Source of the DNA: JAGTVG01 sp964543195
GTDB taxonomy: Bacteria > Bacteroidota > Bacteroidia > Cytophagales > Cyclobacteriaceae
NCBI GenBank assembly: GCA_964543195.1
Contig: CAZIXF010000009.1
Coordinates: 1-64,000, forward strand
DNA: 64,000 nucleotides
Reading direction: 5' to 3'
The notes under the pieces were generated by a model. The model was not told the origin of the DNA. It ran no database searches and saw only the letters and a list, made by a program, of their open reading frames with translations. The position numbers and the translations under genes are program-made. Below are positions 52,845 through 61,000 of this stretch, piece by piece (within the stretch, counting starts at the first letter, position 1; each line of letters begins with the position of its first letter).

Positions 52845-53411
52845 TTGGATTTTCTTTCAAATCATATTGAAGCATTAATTTTTGCCTCCCCCAAACCTAT
52901 TAAAAAGGAGGAAATCAGGAGTTGCCTCGTAGAGATGTTTGATGCCGAAGTCCCGGATGAGGATATCAATAAGGCAATCGATACTTTAAAAGAAAAATAT
53001 CAGGATGATGCATTCGCCTTTGGAATGGAACATATTGGGGGGGGATATCAATTTTTGACAAAACCAGCCTATCAGGCAAGTATTGGAATCCTTTTAAAAC
53101 AACAATCCAAAAAAAGGTTGTCCAATTCGGCACTTGAAACTTTAGCTATTATAGCCTACAAACAACCAGTTACCAAGTCCCAGATAGAACAGATCCGGGG
53201 TGTTAATGCGGATTACACAACTCAGAAATTACTTGAAAAGGAACTGATAGAAATTAAAGGTAAAGCGGAGGGTCTGGGCAGGCCGATATTATACGGCACT
53301 TCTGAAAAATTCATGGAGTATTTCGGCATCAACAAACTGGATGAATTACCCACACCGAAAGATTTCAGTTCTGAAGACAATACGATCGGTGAAGAAAGTA
53401 CCGACGAATAA
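52845..53411 (+). CDS. scpB: Segregation and condensation protein B
   Basis: 188 residues from a TTG directly after the DksA-like TGA. Two winged-helix domains; signature SNSALETLAIIAYKQPVTKSQ followed by IRGVNADYTTQKLLEKELI. Part of the SMC-ScpAB condensin, which links with chromosome segregation. scpA and smc are not in the window. Confidence 0.95.
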   Translation: MDFLSNHIEALIFASPKPIKKEEIRSCLVEMFDAEVPDEDINKAIDTLKEKYQDDAFAFGMEHIGGGYQFLTKPAYQASIGILLKQQSKKRLSNSALETLAIIAYKQPVTKSQIEQIRGVNADYTTQKLLEKELIEIKGKAEGLGRPILYGTSEKFMEYFGINKLDELPTPKDFSSEDNTIGEESTDE

Positions 53412-53428
53412 TAATTCTGCTTATACGA

Positions 53429-54280
53429 ATGAAATCCGATAAAAAAAGGAGACGGCGACGTGTATTTGATTCTGAATCCGATCCCAAAAAAGTAAATCCC
53501 CCGGCATATGATTTTCTGAAAAAACCTTCCGGCAGTCAAAAGGGAAAATCACCTGCCACCCGTTTAAATAAGTATATAGCCCATGCAGGGATCTGTTCGA
53601 GGCGGGAGGCCGATAAACTGATCGAACGGGGCGAGATCAAAGTAAATAATAAGGTGATCACCGAACTGGGTTACCAAGTCAAACCGCAGGATAAGGTTTA
53701 TTATAAAGGACGGCTGGTCAAAAAGGAAAAATTTATTTACGTGCTGCTTAACAAACCGAAGGATCTGATCACTACGACGGATGACCCGCAGGACAGATCG
53801 ACCGTGATGGACCTGGTCGTCAAGCATATTGACGAGAGGATTTATCCGGTCGGAAGGCTTGACCGTAATACAACCGGTTTACTGCTGCTTACCAATGACG
53901 GGGACCTGGCCCAACGATTATCACATCCATCCTATAATATCCGGAAGGTATATGAGGTTCAGGTCGGCAAACCGGTACTTGAGGATGATGTAATAAAGAT
54001 CGGAAAGGGTGTTGAACTGGAAGATGGTGTCGTAAAAGCCGATGATATCGCAATAATATCCCCGGATAACAAGACATTGGGACTGGAAATCCATAGCGGT
54101 AAAAACAGGGTGGTCCGCAGGATATTTGAATCCCTGGGCTACGAAGTAACCAAGCTTGACAGGGTAATGTATGCCTTCCTGACAAAAAAAAATCTGCCCC
54201 GGGGAAAATGGCGGTTTCTGTTGGAACATGAAGTGATCAAATTGAAACATCTGGGACGGGGAAGAAAAAAACCCGGTTGA
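53429..54280 (+). CDS. rRNA pseudouridine synthase, RluB/RluE type
   Basis: 283 residues. After a basic Lys/Arg tail (1-43) there is an S4 RNA-binding domain (44-92, RLNKYIAHAGICSRREADKL), then the catalytic domain with GRLDRNTTGLLLLTNDGDL containing Asp145. The order scpB followed by a RluB-like gene is common. Probably modifies 23S rRNA helix 90 region by analogy to RluB; not proved. Confidence 0.92.
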   Translation: MKSDKKRRRRRVFDSESDPKKVNPPAYDFLKKPSGSQKGKSPATRLNKYIAHAGICSRREADKLIERGEIKVNNKVITELGYQVKPQDKVYYKGRLVKKEKFIYVLLNKPKDLITTTDDPQDRSTVMDLVVKHIDERIYPVGRLDRNTTGLLLLTNDGDLAQRLSHPSYNIRKVYEVQVGKPVLEDDVIKIGKGVELEDGVVKADDIAIISPDNKTLGLEIHSGKNRVVRRIFESLGYEVTKLDRVMYAFLTKKNLPRGKWRFLLEHEVIKLKHLGRGRKKPG

Positions 54281-54440
54281 CATAGTCACATGTTTACATT
54301 TCGCAAAAAAATTAAAGATCTGGTTGATATTGAATAATGAAAAACTCAAATTCATCCGGAAAAAACAAAAAAAGTGATATCTTAACTCCCTGTATGATCA
54401 ATTCATTTTCTATTTGGTCCGAAAACAAAATAATAAAATC

Positions 54441-55565
54441 ATGCGGTATATTTCTTTTTCATTGATATTTCTACTTACTGGAATCACGATACTCCGGGCC
54501 CAGCCGGAAATAAACACGCTGGACATTGGTGCAAAGGCTCCGGATTTCAATCTTCCCGGGGTGGATGGTGAAATGCATGCCCTCGAAGATTATGATCAAT
54601 ATAAGATCCTGGCCGTCATATTCACCTGTAATCACTGCCCTACCGCCCAGGCCTACGAAGATAAAATAATCAACATGGTCGATCGTTACCGTCCCGAAGG
54701 AGTGGGTTTTGTAGCCATTTCTCCCAACAGCCCCCAGGCAGTCAGTCTGGCTGAATTGGGATATTCGGATATGGGAGATGAACTGGTGGACATGGTACAG
54801 CGGGCCGAGGATAAAAACTATAATTTCCCTTATCTGTACGATGGCTCTTCCCAGGAGGCTTCCATAGCTTATGGACCCATGGCTACTCCACATGTGTTTA
54901 TTTTCGATGAAAACAGGAGACTTAGGTATACGGGGAGGATCGATGACACAGAAAATCCATATATTGAACCCGGTCAGAAGGATATGATCAATGCCATTGA
55001 AGCCCTATTGAATGACAAGGAAGTACCAGTGAAAAAAACGAAAACCTTTGGTTGTTCGATAAAATGGGCCTGGAAAGATGAATGGACAAAAAAACTGATC
55101 AATGACTGGGCCAATGCCCCGGTGAATATCGAAGAGATCGATGTGGATGGAATAAAAAACCTCATTGAAAACAATACCGGAAAACTCAGGCTGATCAACC
55201 TTTGGGCCACCTGGTGTGGTCCCTGTGTGATCGAATTTCCGGAATTCGTTACCATTGACAGGATGTATCGTGGAAGGGATTTTGAATTCATTTCGATCAG
55301 CGCGGATAAACTACCCAAAAAGGATAAAGCCCTTGCCTTTCTTGAGGAAAAAGAGGCCGCCAACAAAAACTATATTTTCAAAGGCGACAATATGTATGAC
55401 CTGATCGAGGCAGTGGACGAGGACTGGCAGGGCGCACTGCCTTATACCATGCTCATTGCACCGGGAGGAAAGGTTTTATATAAAGGCCAGGGAATAATTG
55501 ATCCGTTATCCATAAAAAAGGATATTGTAAACTATCTTGGAAGATATTATGCTGATGATAATTAG
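54441..55565 (+). CDS. Exported protein with two thioredoxin-like domains
   Basis: Begins at the ATG in front of a signal peptide (MRYISFSLIFLLTGITIL). First domain (about 22-180) is a Prx-like redoxin with FTCNHCPTA, a CxxC of the PRX_like1 group. The second (about 220-375) is TlpA-like with WATWCGPCVIEF. The two active sites suggest peroxide or disulfide reduction in the periplasm. Followed by the exported RraA-like gene after 24 bp, perhaps in one transcript. Confidence 0.85.
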   Translation: MRYISFSLIFLLTGITILRAQPEINTLDIGAKAPDFNLPGVDGEMHALEDYDQYKILAVIFTCNHCPTAQAYEDKIINMVDRYRPEGVGFVAISPNSPQAVSLAELGYSDMGDELVDMVQRAEDKNYNFPYLYDGSSQEASIAYGPMATPHVFIFDENRRLRYTGRIDDTENPYIEPGQKDMINAIEALLNDKEVPVKKTKTFGCSIKWAWKDEWTKKLINDWANAPVNIEEIDVDGIKNLIENNTGKLRLINLWATWCGPCVIEFPEFVTIDRMYRGRDFEFISISADKLPKKDKALAFLEEKEAANKNYIFKGDNMYDLIEAVDEDWQGALPYTMLIAPGGKVLYKGQGIIDPLSIKKDIVNYLGRYYADDN

Positions 55566-55589
55566 ATTAACAAACAAACATTTTTAACT

Positions 55590-56381
55590 ATGAGAACAAT
55601 TAAATTTTTACTTATTGGCATTGGAGTTGCATTTATGGTTTCCCCGGATTCATATGCACAGGATGAGCTCACCGACGAACAGATCCTGAAATTGTATGAT
55701 GGGTTGCGGGTGGCCGATGTATGCGATGGCCTGGATATGGTGGGCCTGCGTGATGAAACCATTCTGGACCAGCGAATTGATGCATTATGGAAGGATATTG
55801 ATGATCTCTCGCATATTTTCAGAGGCATTGCGGTTACGGCGCGGTATGTACCCACTAACGATGTGGTGAAAAATCCCATGGAAGCCGACGAATTCAGGGA
55901 ATGGGAAGGTAGCTGGTACGGCAATATTTCCACGGAACCCTTTGTTGAGCACATAAAAGAAGGCAGCGTGATCGTGCTGGATGTATCGGGTGACGGCGAT
56001 ACCGGATCCATGGGTTCCAATAATGGTCTTTTCTGGGTCAGCAAAGGGGCCGTGGGTGTGGTTTCCAACGGAGGCGTACGCGACACGGATGAAGTGATCA
56101 AACAAAAGATCCCGGTGTACCTGGATTACATGAACCGCGGAAGAGGAATCAGACCGGGCAGGAATGAAATAGAGTCGGTGATGGAACCGGTTGTTGTCGG
56201 TGGGGTATTGATCAGGCCTAACGATGTGATCGTAGCCGATGGCGATGGTGTGGTTGTGGTGCCCCGTGAACATGCCCGCCAGGTAGCTGAATATGCCCAT
56301 ATTATTCTCACAGGGGATAAAGAGGGCAGGCGAGCGCTTTATGAAAGACTTGGCATGCCACTCGACGAAACGGTTAAATAA
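55590..56381 (+). CDS. Exported RraA-like aldolase-fold protein
   Basis: 263 residues with an N-terminal signal peptide (1-24, cut near SYAQ), unusual for the RraA/HMG-aldolase family, which is cytosolic. Core: VADVCDGLDMVGL, FRGIAVTARYV, GSNNGLFWVSKGAVGVVSNGG with RDTDE, and VRPGDV-like IRPNDVIVADGDGVVVVP. Arg and Asp of the family's metal/pyruvate site appear present. May act on a sugar-acid derivative outside the cytosol; not an RNase E regulator here. Confidence 0.8.
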   Translation: MRTIKFLLIGIGVAFMVSPDSYAQDELTDEQILKLYDGLRVADVCDGLDMVGLRDETILDQRIDALWKDIDDLSHIFRGIAVTARYVPTNDVVKNPMEADEFREWEGSWYGNISTEPFVEHIKEGSVIVLDVSGDGDTGSMGSNNGLFWVSKGAVGVVSNGGVRDTDEVIKQKIPVYLDYMNRGRGIRPGRNEIESVMEPVVVGGVLIRPNDVIVADGDGVVVVPREHARQVAEYAHIILTGDKEGRRALYERLGMPLDETVK

Positions 56382-56444
56382 ATTTTACCGGAATTGAAAG
56401 CAAGGGAAGGCATATAGCCTGATCCGGCATCTAAAAAAATAAAA

Positions 56445-56477
56445 AGCCATCTCCCGTCTGGAAGATGGCTTTTTTTT
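56445..56477. terminator. Bidirectional intrinsic terminator between the RraA-like gene and tRNA-Phe
   Basis: Stem AGCCATCT (56445-56452)/AGATGGCT (56463-56470) with inner CC/GG pairing; T-run at 56470-56477 on the plus strand and an A-run at 56432-56445, giving a U-run on the minus strand. It can end rraA-like transcripts from the left and tRNA transcripts from the right. Confidence 0.85.
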
Positions 56478-56478
56478 G

Positions 56479-56551
56479 TGGTGATGAGTGGATTCGAACC
56501 ACCGACTCACGGATTTTCAGTCCGATGCTCTACCACCTGAGCTACATCACC
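56479..56551 (-). tRNA. tRNA-Phe (GAA)
   Basis: 73 nt. Acceptor arm GGTGATG/CATCACC, D-arm with AGCTCAGGTGGTAGAGC, anticodon loop CTGAAAA (anticodon GAA), and T-arm GTCGGTGGTTCGAATCCACTC in part. Discriminator A; CCA is not encoded. A matching promoter lies just upstream and a terminator just downstream. Confidence 0.95.
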
Positions 56552-56564
56552 ACTCAAGGAGGAG

Positions 56565-56596
56565 CAAAATTAGTCAATTTTATTTTTTGCCACAAA
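56565..56596 (-). promoter_or_regulatory. Consensus Bacteroidota promoter for tRNA-Phe
   Basis: On the minus strand: TTTG (56593-56596), exactly 20 nt, TAATTTTG (56565-56572), both perfect. The -33 box is itself part of a second TAATTTTG (56593-56600). The tRNA begins 13 nt past the -7 box, so the precursor leader is only some 8 nt. Confidence 0.85.
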
Positions 56597-56705
56597 ATTA
56601 TACAATTAGTTTTTATCCTGAAAAACAGCATTCTTATTACCGGTTTAACCGCAACAATTATATTGAGAAATCGTTTCAAAGATAGAACAGCAAAAATCTG
56701 CGTTT

Positions 56706-57191
56706 ATGACTCCTTTTGATGGATTACCCGATTATTCACGCATCTGGATTTACCAGGCCGACAGAACACTGACCGGTAAAGAAATTAAAGAGATCCAGCA
56801 AATGTCGGATGAATTTACCTCTCTGTGGGTTGCCCATGGAAAAGGTCTCAAGGCGGGCGCTCGTACATTTTATAATCAATTCCTGATACTTTCCGTCAAT
56901 GAAAAAATAAATGGTGCATCGGGTTGTTCGATCGATTCATCGGTTGATTTCATCAGGCAACTGGAAAACAGGTACAGAATAAATTTTCTGGATCGTTCAA
57001 AGATTGCTTATTTATCCGGAAAAGATGTAAATTTAACTGATCGCAGATCAATAAAAGGAAAAATCGAATCAGGCGAAATCACCGGGGAAACCTTGATCTT
57101 CAATAATTTAATTGAAACCAAGGAGGAGCTCAACCATAAATGGCTCATACCGGCAAAAGAATCCTGGATGAAAAGATATTTTGGTGGATAA
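56706..57191 (+). CDS. Bacteroidota protein of unknown function (often mis-labelled ABC transporter ATPase)
   Basis: 161 residues, cytosolic, beginning MTPFDGLPDYSRIWIYQADR. Conserved pieces: DEFTSLWVAHGKGLKAGARTF, GCSIDSSVDFIRQLE, and LIPAKESWMKRYF at the end. It has no Walker motifs, so ATPase labels seen in databases do not fit. Precedes the PorE-like gene by 17 bp after its stop; co-transcription likely. Confidence 0.7.
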   Translation: MTPFDGLPDYSRIWIYQADRTLTGKEIKEIQQMSDEFTSLWVAHGKGLKAGARTFYNQFLILSVNEKINGASGCSIDSSVDFIRQLENRYRINFLDRSKIAYLSGKDVNLTDRRSIKGKIESGEITGETLIFNNLIETKEELNHKWLIPAKESWMKRYFGG

Positions 57192-57208
57192 CAAAAGGAG
57201 CAAGTAAA

Positions 57209-59263
57209 ATGAAAAGGGTTACGCTATATTTCTTTATGGGTCTGCTCATCCTGGCATCCTGCAACACAAGCAAGCGGATGGTAAAAAAAGGCGATAAAAA
57301 ATACGACCGGGGAGAATATGATGTCGCTATAGATTATTACAGGAAAGCCCTTGACAAAGGAGGGAAAGCAGGCGTTGCCAATTTTATGATCGGCGAATCA
57401 TACAGGGTATCGAACAGGCTGCATGAAGCTCTTCCCCATTATCAATCGGCGATTGATGAAGGCTATTCGGAAGATGTGGCCTATTTTTATCTGGCCCATG
57501 CCCTGAAAGCCAATGCAGAATATGATGAAGCCAGAAAGATCTTCGACCGGTTATCGGTTAACGCTTCCACAGAAGAGATCAGGCAAGAAGCATCCGAGGA
57601 ATACCAGAACCTGGTAGAGCTGGAAAAAATAATCAATACAAAAAATTATTACCGGGTAAAAAACCTGACTGATGTCAATACGCCCAATGCCGAGTATTCA
57701 CCTGTTTATAATAACGGAGAATTATTTTTTACCAGTTCAAGGGAAGAAGGTAAAATTTATAAAGCCACCGGAACACCCTTCACCAAAATTTACCGCGTCG
57801 AAACGCAGGGAGCCCGGGTTGACCTCACCACGCTTACACCGCTCGATGGTCTGATCAACGATGAAAACACGAATGAAGGATCGGTGACTTTCTCATCCGA
57901 CGGTCGTCTCATGGTTTTTGCCAAGGGAAACAGCGGCAAAAGAAGAGGGAACAAAGATGTGAATCTGTATATGGCCTCATACCGCAGCGGACGGTGGTCG
58001 GAACCACGACTGCTGAGAATAAGCGATCCTGAAGCCTGGGATTCAACTCCAACCTTCAGTCTTGATGGTCGCTCATTGTACTTTGCTTCCAACAGGGAAG
58101 GCGGATTTGGCGGTACTGATATATATGTGGCTACAAAAGACGGACGGGGCCGATGGGGAAATGTCAGGAATATGGGGCCGAAGATCAACACACATGGTAA
58201 CGAAATGTTTCCCTATTCGGCCATGGATGGTTCGCTGTATTTTTCATCCGACGGACATCCGGGCTTCGGGGGACTGGACCTGTTCAAGGCAGAACGCAGG
58301 GAGGGGAAATTGGAAGTACAAAACCTGGGCGACCCGATCAATTCGAACCATGATGATTTCGGGCTTTACCTTTTTTCTCCTACCAAAGGATTTTTCACTT
58401 CAAACAGGCCCGGCGGAACGGGAGATGACGATATATACACTTTTGTTAACAATGATCCCGACCTGAAGATCGTCAATTATTTTCTGACCGGTACCACGGT
58501 TACGGCTGACGATGAGGGGAATGAAACCATACTTTCCAATACAACGGTGAAATTATTTGATGAGGAGAATACGCTCATTGCAGAGGAATTGACAGGTCGT
58601 GAGGGAACTTTTACCTTCAGGGTTTATCCGGAAGAAAATTACAAAGTAGTGGCTGAAAAACCCGACTATCTTACCTCCAGGGCATCCTTTACGACGGTGG
58701 GTAAATCGATACCCCCTAACAGCCTGACCAAACTGATCACCAATGAGATATTTGAGATGAAGGTCGCCCTGGATAAGATCGTTATTGACAAAGCGATCGT
58801 GCTGGAAAACATCTATTATGACCTCGATGAAAGTTATATCCGGCCGGATGCTGCCGTTGAACTCGATAAACTGGTGGCTATTCTGGAGGATAATCCGGAG
58901 ATCACCATCGAATTAAGTTCACATACCGATAGCCGTGCCACGGCCGAATATAATATGGATCTTTCGAAAAGAAGGGCTCAGGCCGCCGTAGAGTATATCA
59001 TTGACAAGGGGATCGATCCTGAACGTATCACAGCAAGGGGTTACGGAGAGTCTCAACTTATTATTTCGGATGAAGAAATTAATAACCTGGCCACGGAAGA
59101 AGAAAGAGAAGCCGCCCATCAGATCAACAGGCGAACTGAATTCAAGATCCTTGAATATAATAAACAGTTAGAGGCCGAGGAGGAACCCGTCGATGATTTT
59201 GAAGAAACCGTAGAATGGGAGAATGCCGAAGACTGGGAAAAAGAAATCGAATGGGATCAGTAA
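57209..59263 (+). CDS. PorE-like OmpA-family lipoprotein, probable type IX secretion component
   Basis: 684 residues from the ATG with a lipobox ending at Cys18 (LLILASC). TPR-like helices (about 25-130) are followed by WD40/PD40 beta-propeller blades (about 165-420, e.g. DGRSLYFASNREGGFGGTDIY), a carboxypeptidase-regulatory-like domain (about 430-515) and a C-terminal OmpA domain (about 555-660) with NIYYDLDESYIRPDAAVELDK and ARGYGESQLI. This order is that of PorE, which links the type IX machine to peptidoglycan. The last 35 residues are acidic and Trp-rich. Other Por genes are not in view. Confidence 0.85.
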   Translation: MKRVTLYFFMGLLILASCNTSKRMVKKGDKKYDRGEYDVAIDYYRKALDKGGKAGVANFMIGESYRVSNRLHEALPHYQSAIDEGYSEDVAYFYLAHALKANAEYDEARKIFDRLSVNASTEEIRQEASEEYQNLVELEKIINTKNYYRVKNLTDVNTPNAEYSPVYNNGELFFTSSREEGKIYKATGTPFTKIYRVETQGARVDLTTLTPLDGLINDENTNEGSVTFSSDGRLMVFAKGNSGKRRGNKDVNLYMASYRSGRWSEPRLLRISDPEAWDSTPTFSLDGRSLYFASNREGGFGGTDIYVATKDGRGRWGNVRNMGPKINTHGNEMFPYSAMDGSLYFSSDGHPGFGGLDLFKAERREGKLEVQNLGDPINSNHDDFGLYLFSPTKGFFTSNRPGGTGDDDIYTFVNNDPDLKIVNYFLTGTTVTADDEGNETILSNTTVKLFDEENTLIAEELTGREGTFTFRVYPEENYKVVAEKPDYLTSRASFTTVGKSIPPNSLTKLITNEIFEMKVALDKIVIDKAIVLENIYYDLDESYIRPDAAVELDKLVAILEDNPEITIELSSHTDSRATAEYNMDLSKRRAQAAVEYIIDKGIDPERITARGYGESQLIISDEEINNLATEEEREAAHQINRRTEFKILEYNKQLEAEEEPVDDFEETVEWENAEDWEKEIEWDQ

Positions 59264-59287
59264 GCCCCTGATCTTTCTTTCTGAAAG

Positions 59288-59336
59288 AACCAAAAGTTTT
59301 TAATACCTTTGACCTGTTAAAACTTTTGGTTTTTTT
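59288..59336 (+). terminator. Intrinsic terminator after the PorE-like gene
   Basis: Perfect 13-bp stem AACCAAAAGTTTT (59288-59300)/AAAACTTTTGGTT (59319-59331), 18-nt loop, then a T-run ending at 59336. The purM-like start follows 12 bp later, so it could also attenuate entry into that gene. Confidence 0.75.
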
Positions 59337-59348
59337 ATTTTCAATGAT

Positions 59349-60521
59349 ATGAGTGACCGTTATAATCAGAGAGGTGTTTCCGCTTCAAAGGATGATGTCC
59401 ATCAGGCCATTCGACATATCGACAAAGGTTTATATCCCGGGGCCTTCTGTAAAATCGTTGCCGATCATCTGGGCGGGGATGACCGTTACTGCAATATCAT
59501 GCATGCGGATGGAGCGGGCACAAAATCATCCCTGGCCTATATCTACTGGAAAGAGACAGGTGATTTATCGGTTTGGCGTGGAATTGCACAGGATGCCATT
59601 ATCATGAATATCGATGATCTGCTTTGTGCAGGAGCCACCGAGAATATATTAATTTCATCCACTATCGGAAGGAATAAGCATCATATCCCCGGCGAGGTTA
59701 TTGCAGCCGTTATCAATGGTTCGGAAGAATTACTGGAGATGCTCAGGAATCACGGGATCGATATTACGAATACAGGAGGCGAAACAGCCGATCTCGGGGA
59801 CCTGGTGAGGACAATTGTAGTGGACAGTACCGTCACGGCACGTATGAAAAAAGATCTGGTGATCAATACAGCCAATATTGTCCCCGGCGACTTAATCGTA
59901 GGGCTGGCCTCTTTTGGAAAATCAACCTATGAAGAAGAATATAACAGCGGGATAGGAAGCAACGGGCTTACCTCGGCACGTCATGATGTTTTTGACAGAT
60001 CCTATGCCGAAAAATACCCTGAATCTTACGATCCTTCCATTCCTGCACATCTGATCTATTCAGGCAGAAACCGGGTTACGGATAAGCATCCGGAAATGCC
60101 CCTGGATATAGGAAAAATGGTGCTCTCACCCACCCGGACTTATGCACCGTTATTTGTTGAAATTTTCAGGGAATTAAGAAATAAAATTCACGGAATTGTC
60201 CATTGCAGCGGAGGAGCACAGACTAAAATATTGCATTACATTAAAGATATGCAGGTAATAAAAAATAACCTGCTTCCTGTACCTCCGTTATTCCGGCTCA
60301 TCCGGGAAGAAAGCAATACCGACTGGAAAGAAATGTATAAGGTATTTAATATGGGTCATAGAATGGAGATATACCTTCCCGAAGAATATGCAATGAAGGT
60401 CATAGAGCTAGCGGAAAGTTTTCGTATTGAAGCAAAAATAATCGGCCATGTGGAATCCTCTGATAAAGCTGGATTAACCCTTGATACGGAATATGGATCA
60501 TTTAATTACGGTAAAGCCTGA
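59349..60521 (+). CDS. purM: Phosphoribosylaminoimidazole synthetase-like protein (PurM family)
   Basis: 390 residues, longer than the about 345 of E. coli PurM. N-terminal AIR-synthase ATP-binding motif HADGAGTKSSLAY, then IDDLLCAGATENIL, GGETADLGDLV, VGLASFGKSTYEEEYNSG and the C-terminal GMGHRMEIY-like NMGHRMEIYLPEE. It converts FGAM to AIR in purine synthesis. Motifs are somewhat divergent from the proteobacterial type but this form is usual in Bacteroidota. Confidence 0.85.
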   Translation: MSDRYNQRGVSASKDDVHQAIRHIDKGLYPGAFCKIVADHLGGDDRYCNIMHADGAGTKSSLAYIYWKETGDLSVWRGIAQDAIIMNIDDLLCAGATENILISSTIGRNKHHIPGEVIAAVINGSEELLEMLRNHGIDITNTGGETADLGDLVRTIVVDSTVTARMKKDLVINTANIVPGDLIVGLASFGKSTYEEEYNSGIGSNGLTSARHDVFDRSYAEKYPESYDPSIPAHLIYSGRNRVTDKHPEMPLDIGKMVLSPTRTYAPLFVEIFRELRNKIHGIVHCSGGAQTKILHYIKDMQVIKNNLLPVPPLFRLIREESNTDWKEMYKVFNMGHRMEIYLPEEYAMKVIELAESFRIEAKIIGHVESSDKAGLTLDTEYGSFNYGKA

Positions 60522-60530
60522 TCGCTGTGA

Positions 60531-60776
60531 TCAATTTTTTCGATTACTCATTTTTAGTATCCGGGCATTTGTATAACGCGCATTATTTTGATTATAAAAA
60601 CCGGAAAGAATCCTGTGGGCAATGACAGAATAAACCAGTTCATCGTCAGATTTACCTTCCTTACCGATCCAGAAAACACGTTTGGGGTGCCTTTTCATGT
60701 CTTCCACGTAGGCTACCGCATCTTCATACTGACTTCTCGAATACGTTAACTTAAAGCAAGTGGTTACCGTTTCCAT
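60531..60776 (-). CDS. Small protein of unknown function
   Basis: 81 residues: METVTTCFKLTYSRSQYEDA at the start, then a basic middle (MKRHPKRVFWIGKEGKSDDE) and a basic tail. Not recognised. It has a start ATG, a candidate promoter at the right distance and sits tail-to-tail with purM (9 bp), which support it as real. No signal peptide or membrane helix. Confidence 0.6.
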   Translation of the reverse strand: METVTTCFKLTYSRSQYEDAVAYVEDMKRHPKRVFWIGKEGKSDDELVYSVIAHRILSGFYNQNNARYTNARILKMSNRKN

Positions 60777-60804
60777 TTTGAGTACATTTTGACCTGTCTG
60801 AACA

Positions 60805-60835
60805 GTAATATAGTAATTTTTTTAAATCTCTCAAA
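60805..60835 (-). promoter_or_regulatory. Possible promoter of the 81-residue protein gene
   Basis: On the minus strand: TTTG (60832-60835), 19-nt spacer, TATATTAC (60805-60812), two mismatches to TANNTTTG. Lies about 29 bp upstream of the ATG at 60776. The remaining 60836-61000 part of the 224-bp spacer before atpG shows no features. Confidence 0.35.
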
Positions 60836-61000
60836 TCGGAAAACCGGAAGAGTGTATAGTATTTCGATATATAATCCTTCAGCACATCGATGAAGAAATT
60901 CCCCCCGTATAAAATCAGGAACCGATTCAGTCAAGCACCCCGTATTCTATTGATTTATCAGGATCGGGACGGATCTATACTGCAGTATTTAAAAAGATGA

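Noticed and set aside
56465..56719. Plus-strand 84-codon frame over the tRNA gene
   Set aside because: It is the antisense of tRNA-Phe and its flanks.
56706..57191. ABC transporter ATPase
   Set aside because: No Walker A, signature or Walker B motif is present; the name appears to be a database carry-over.
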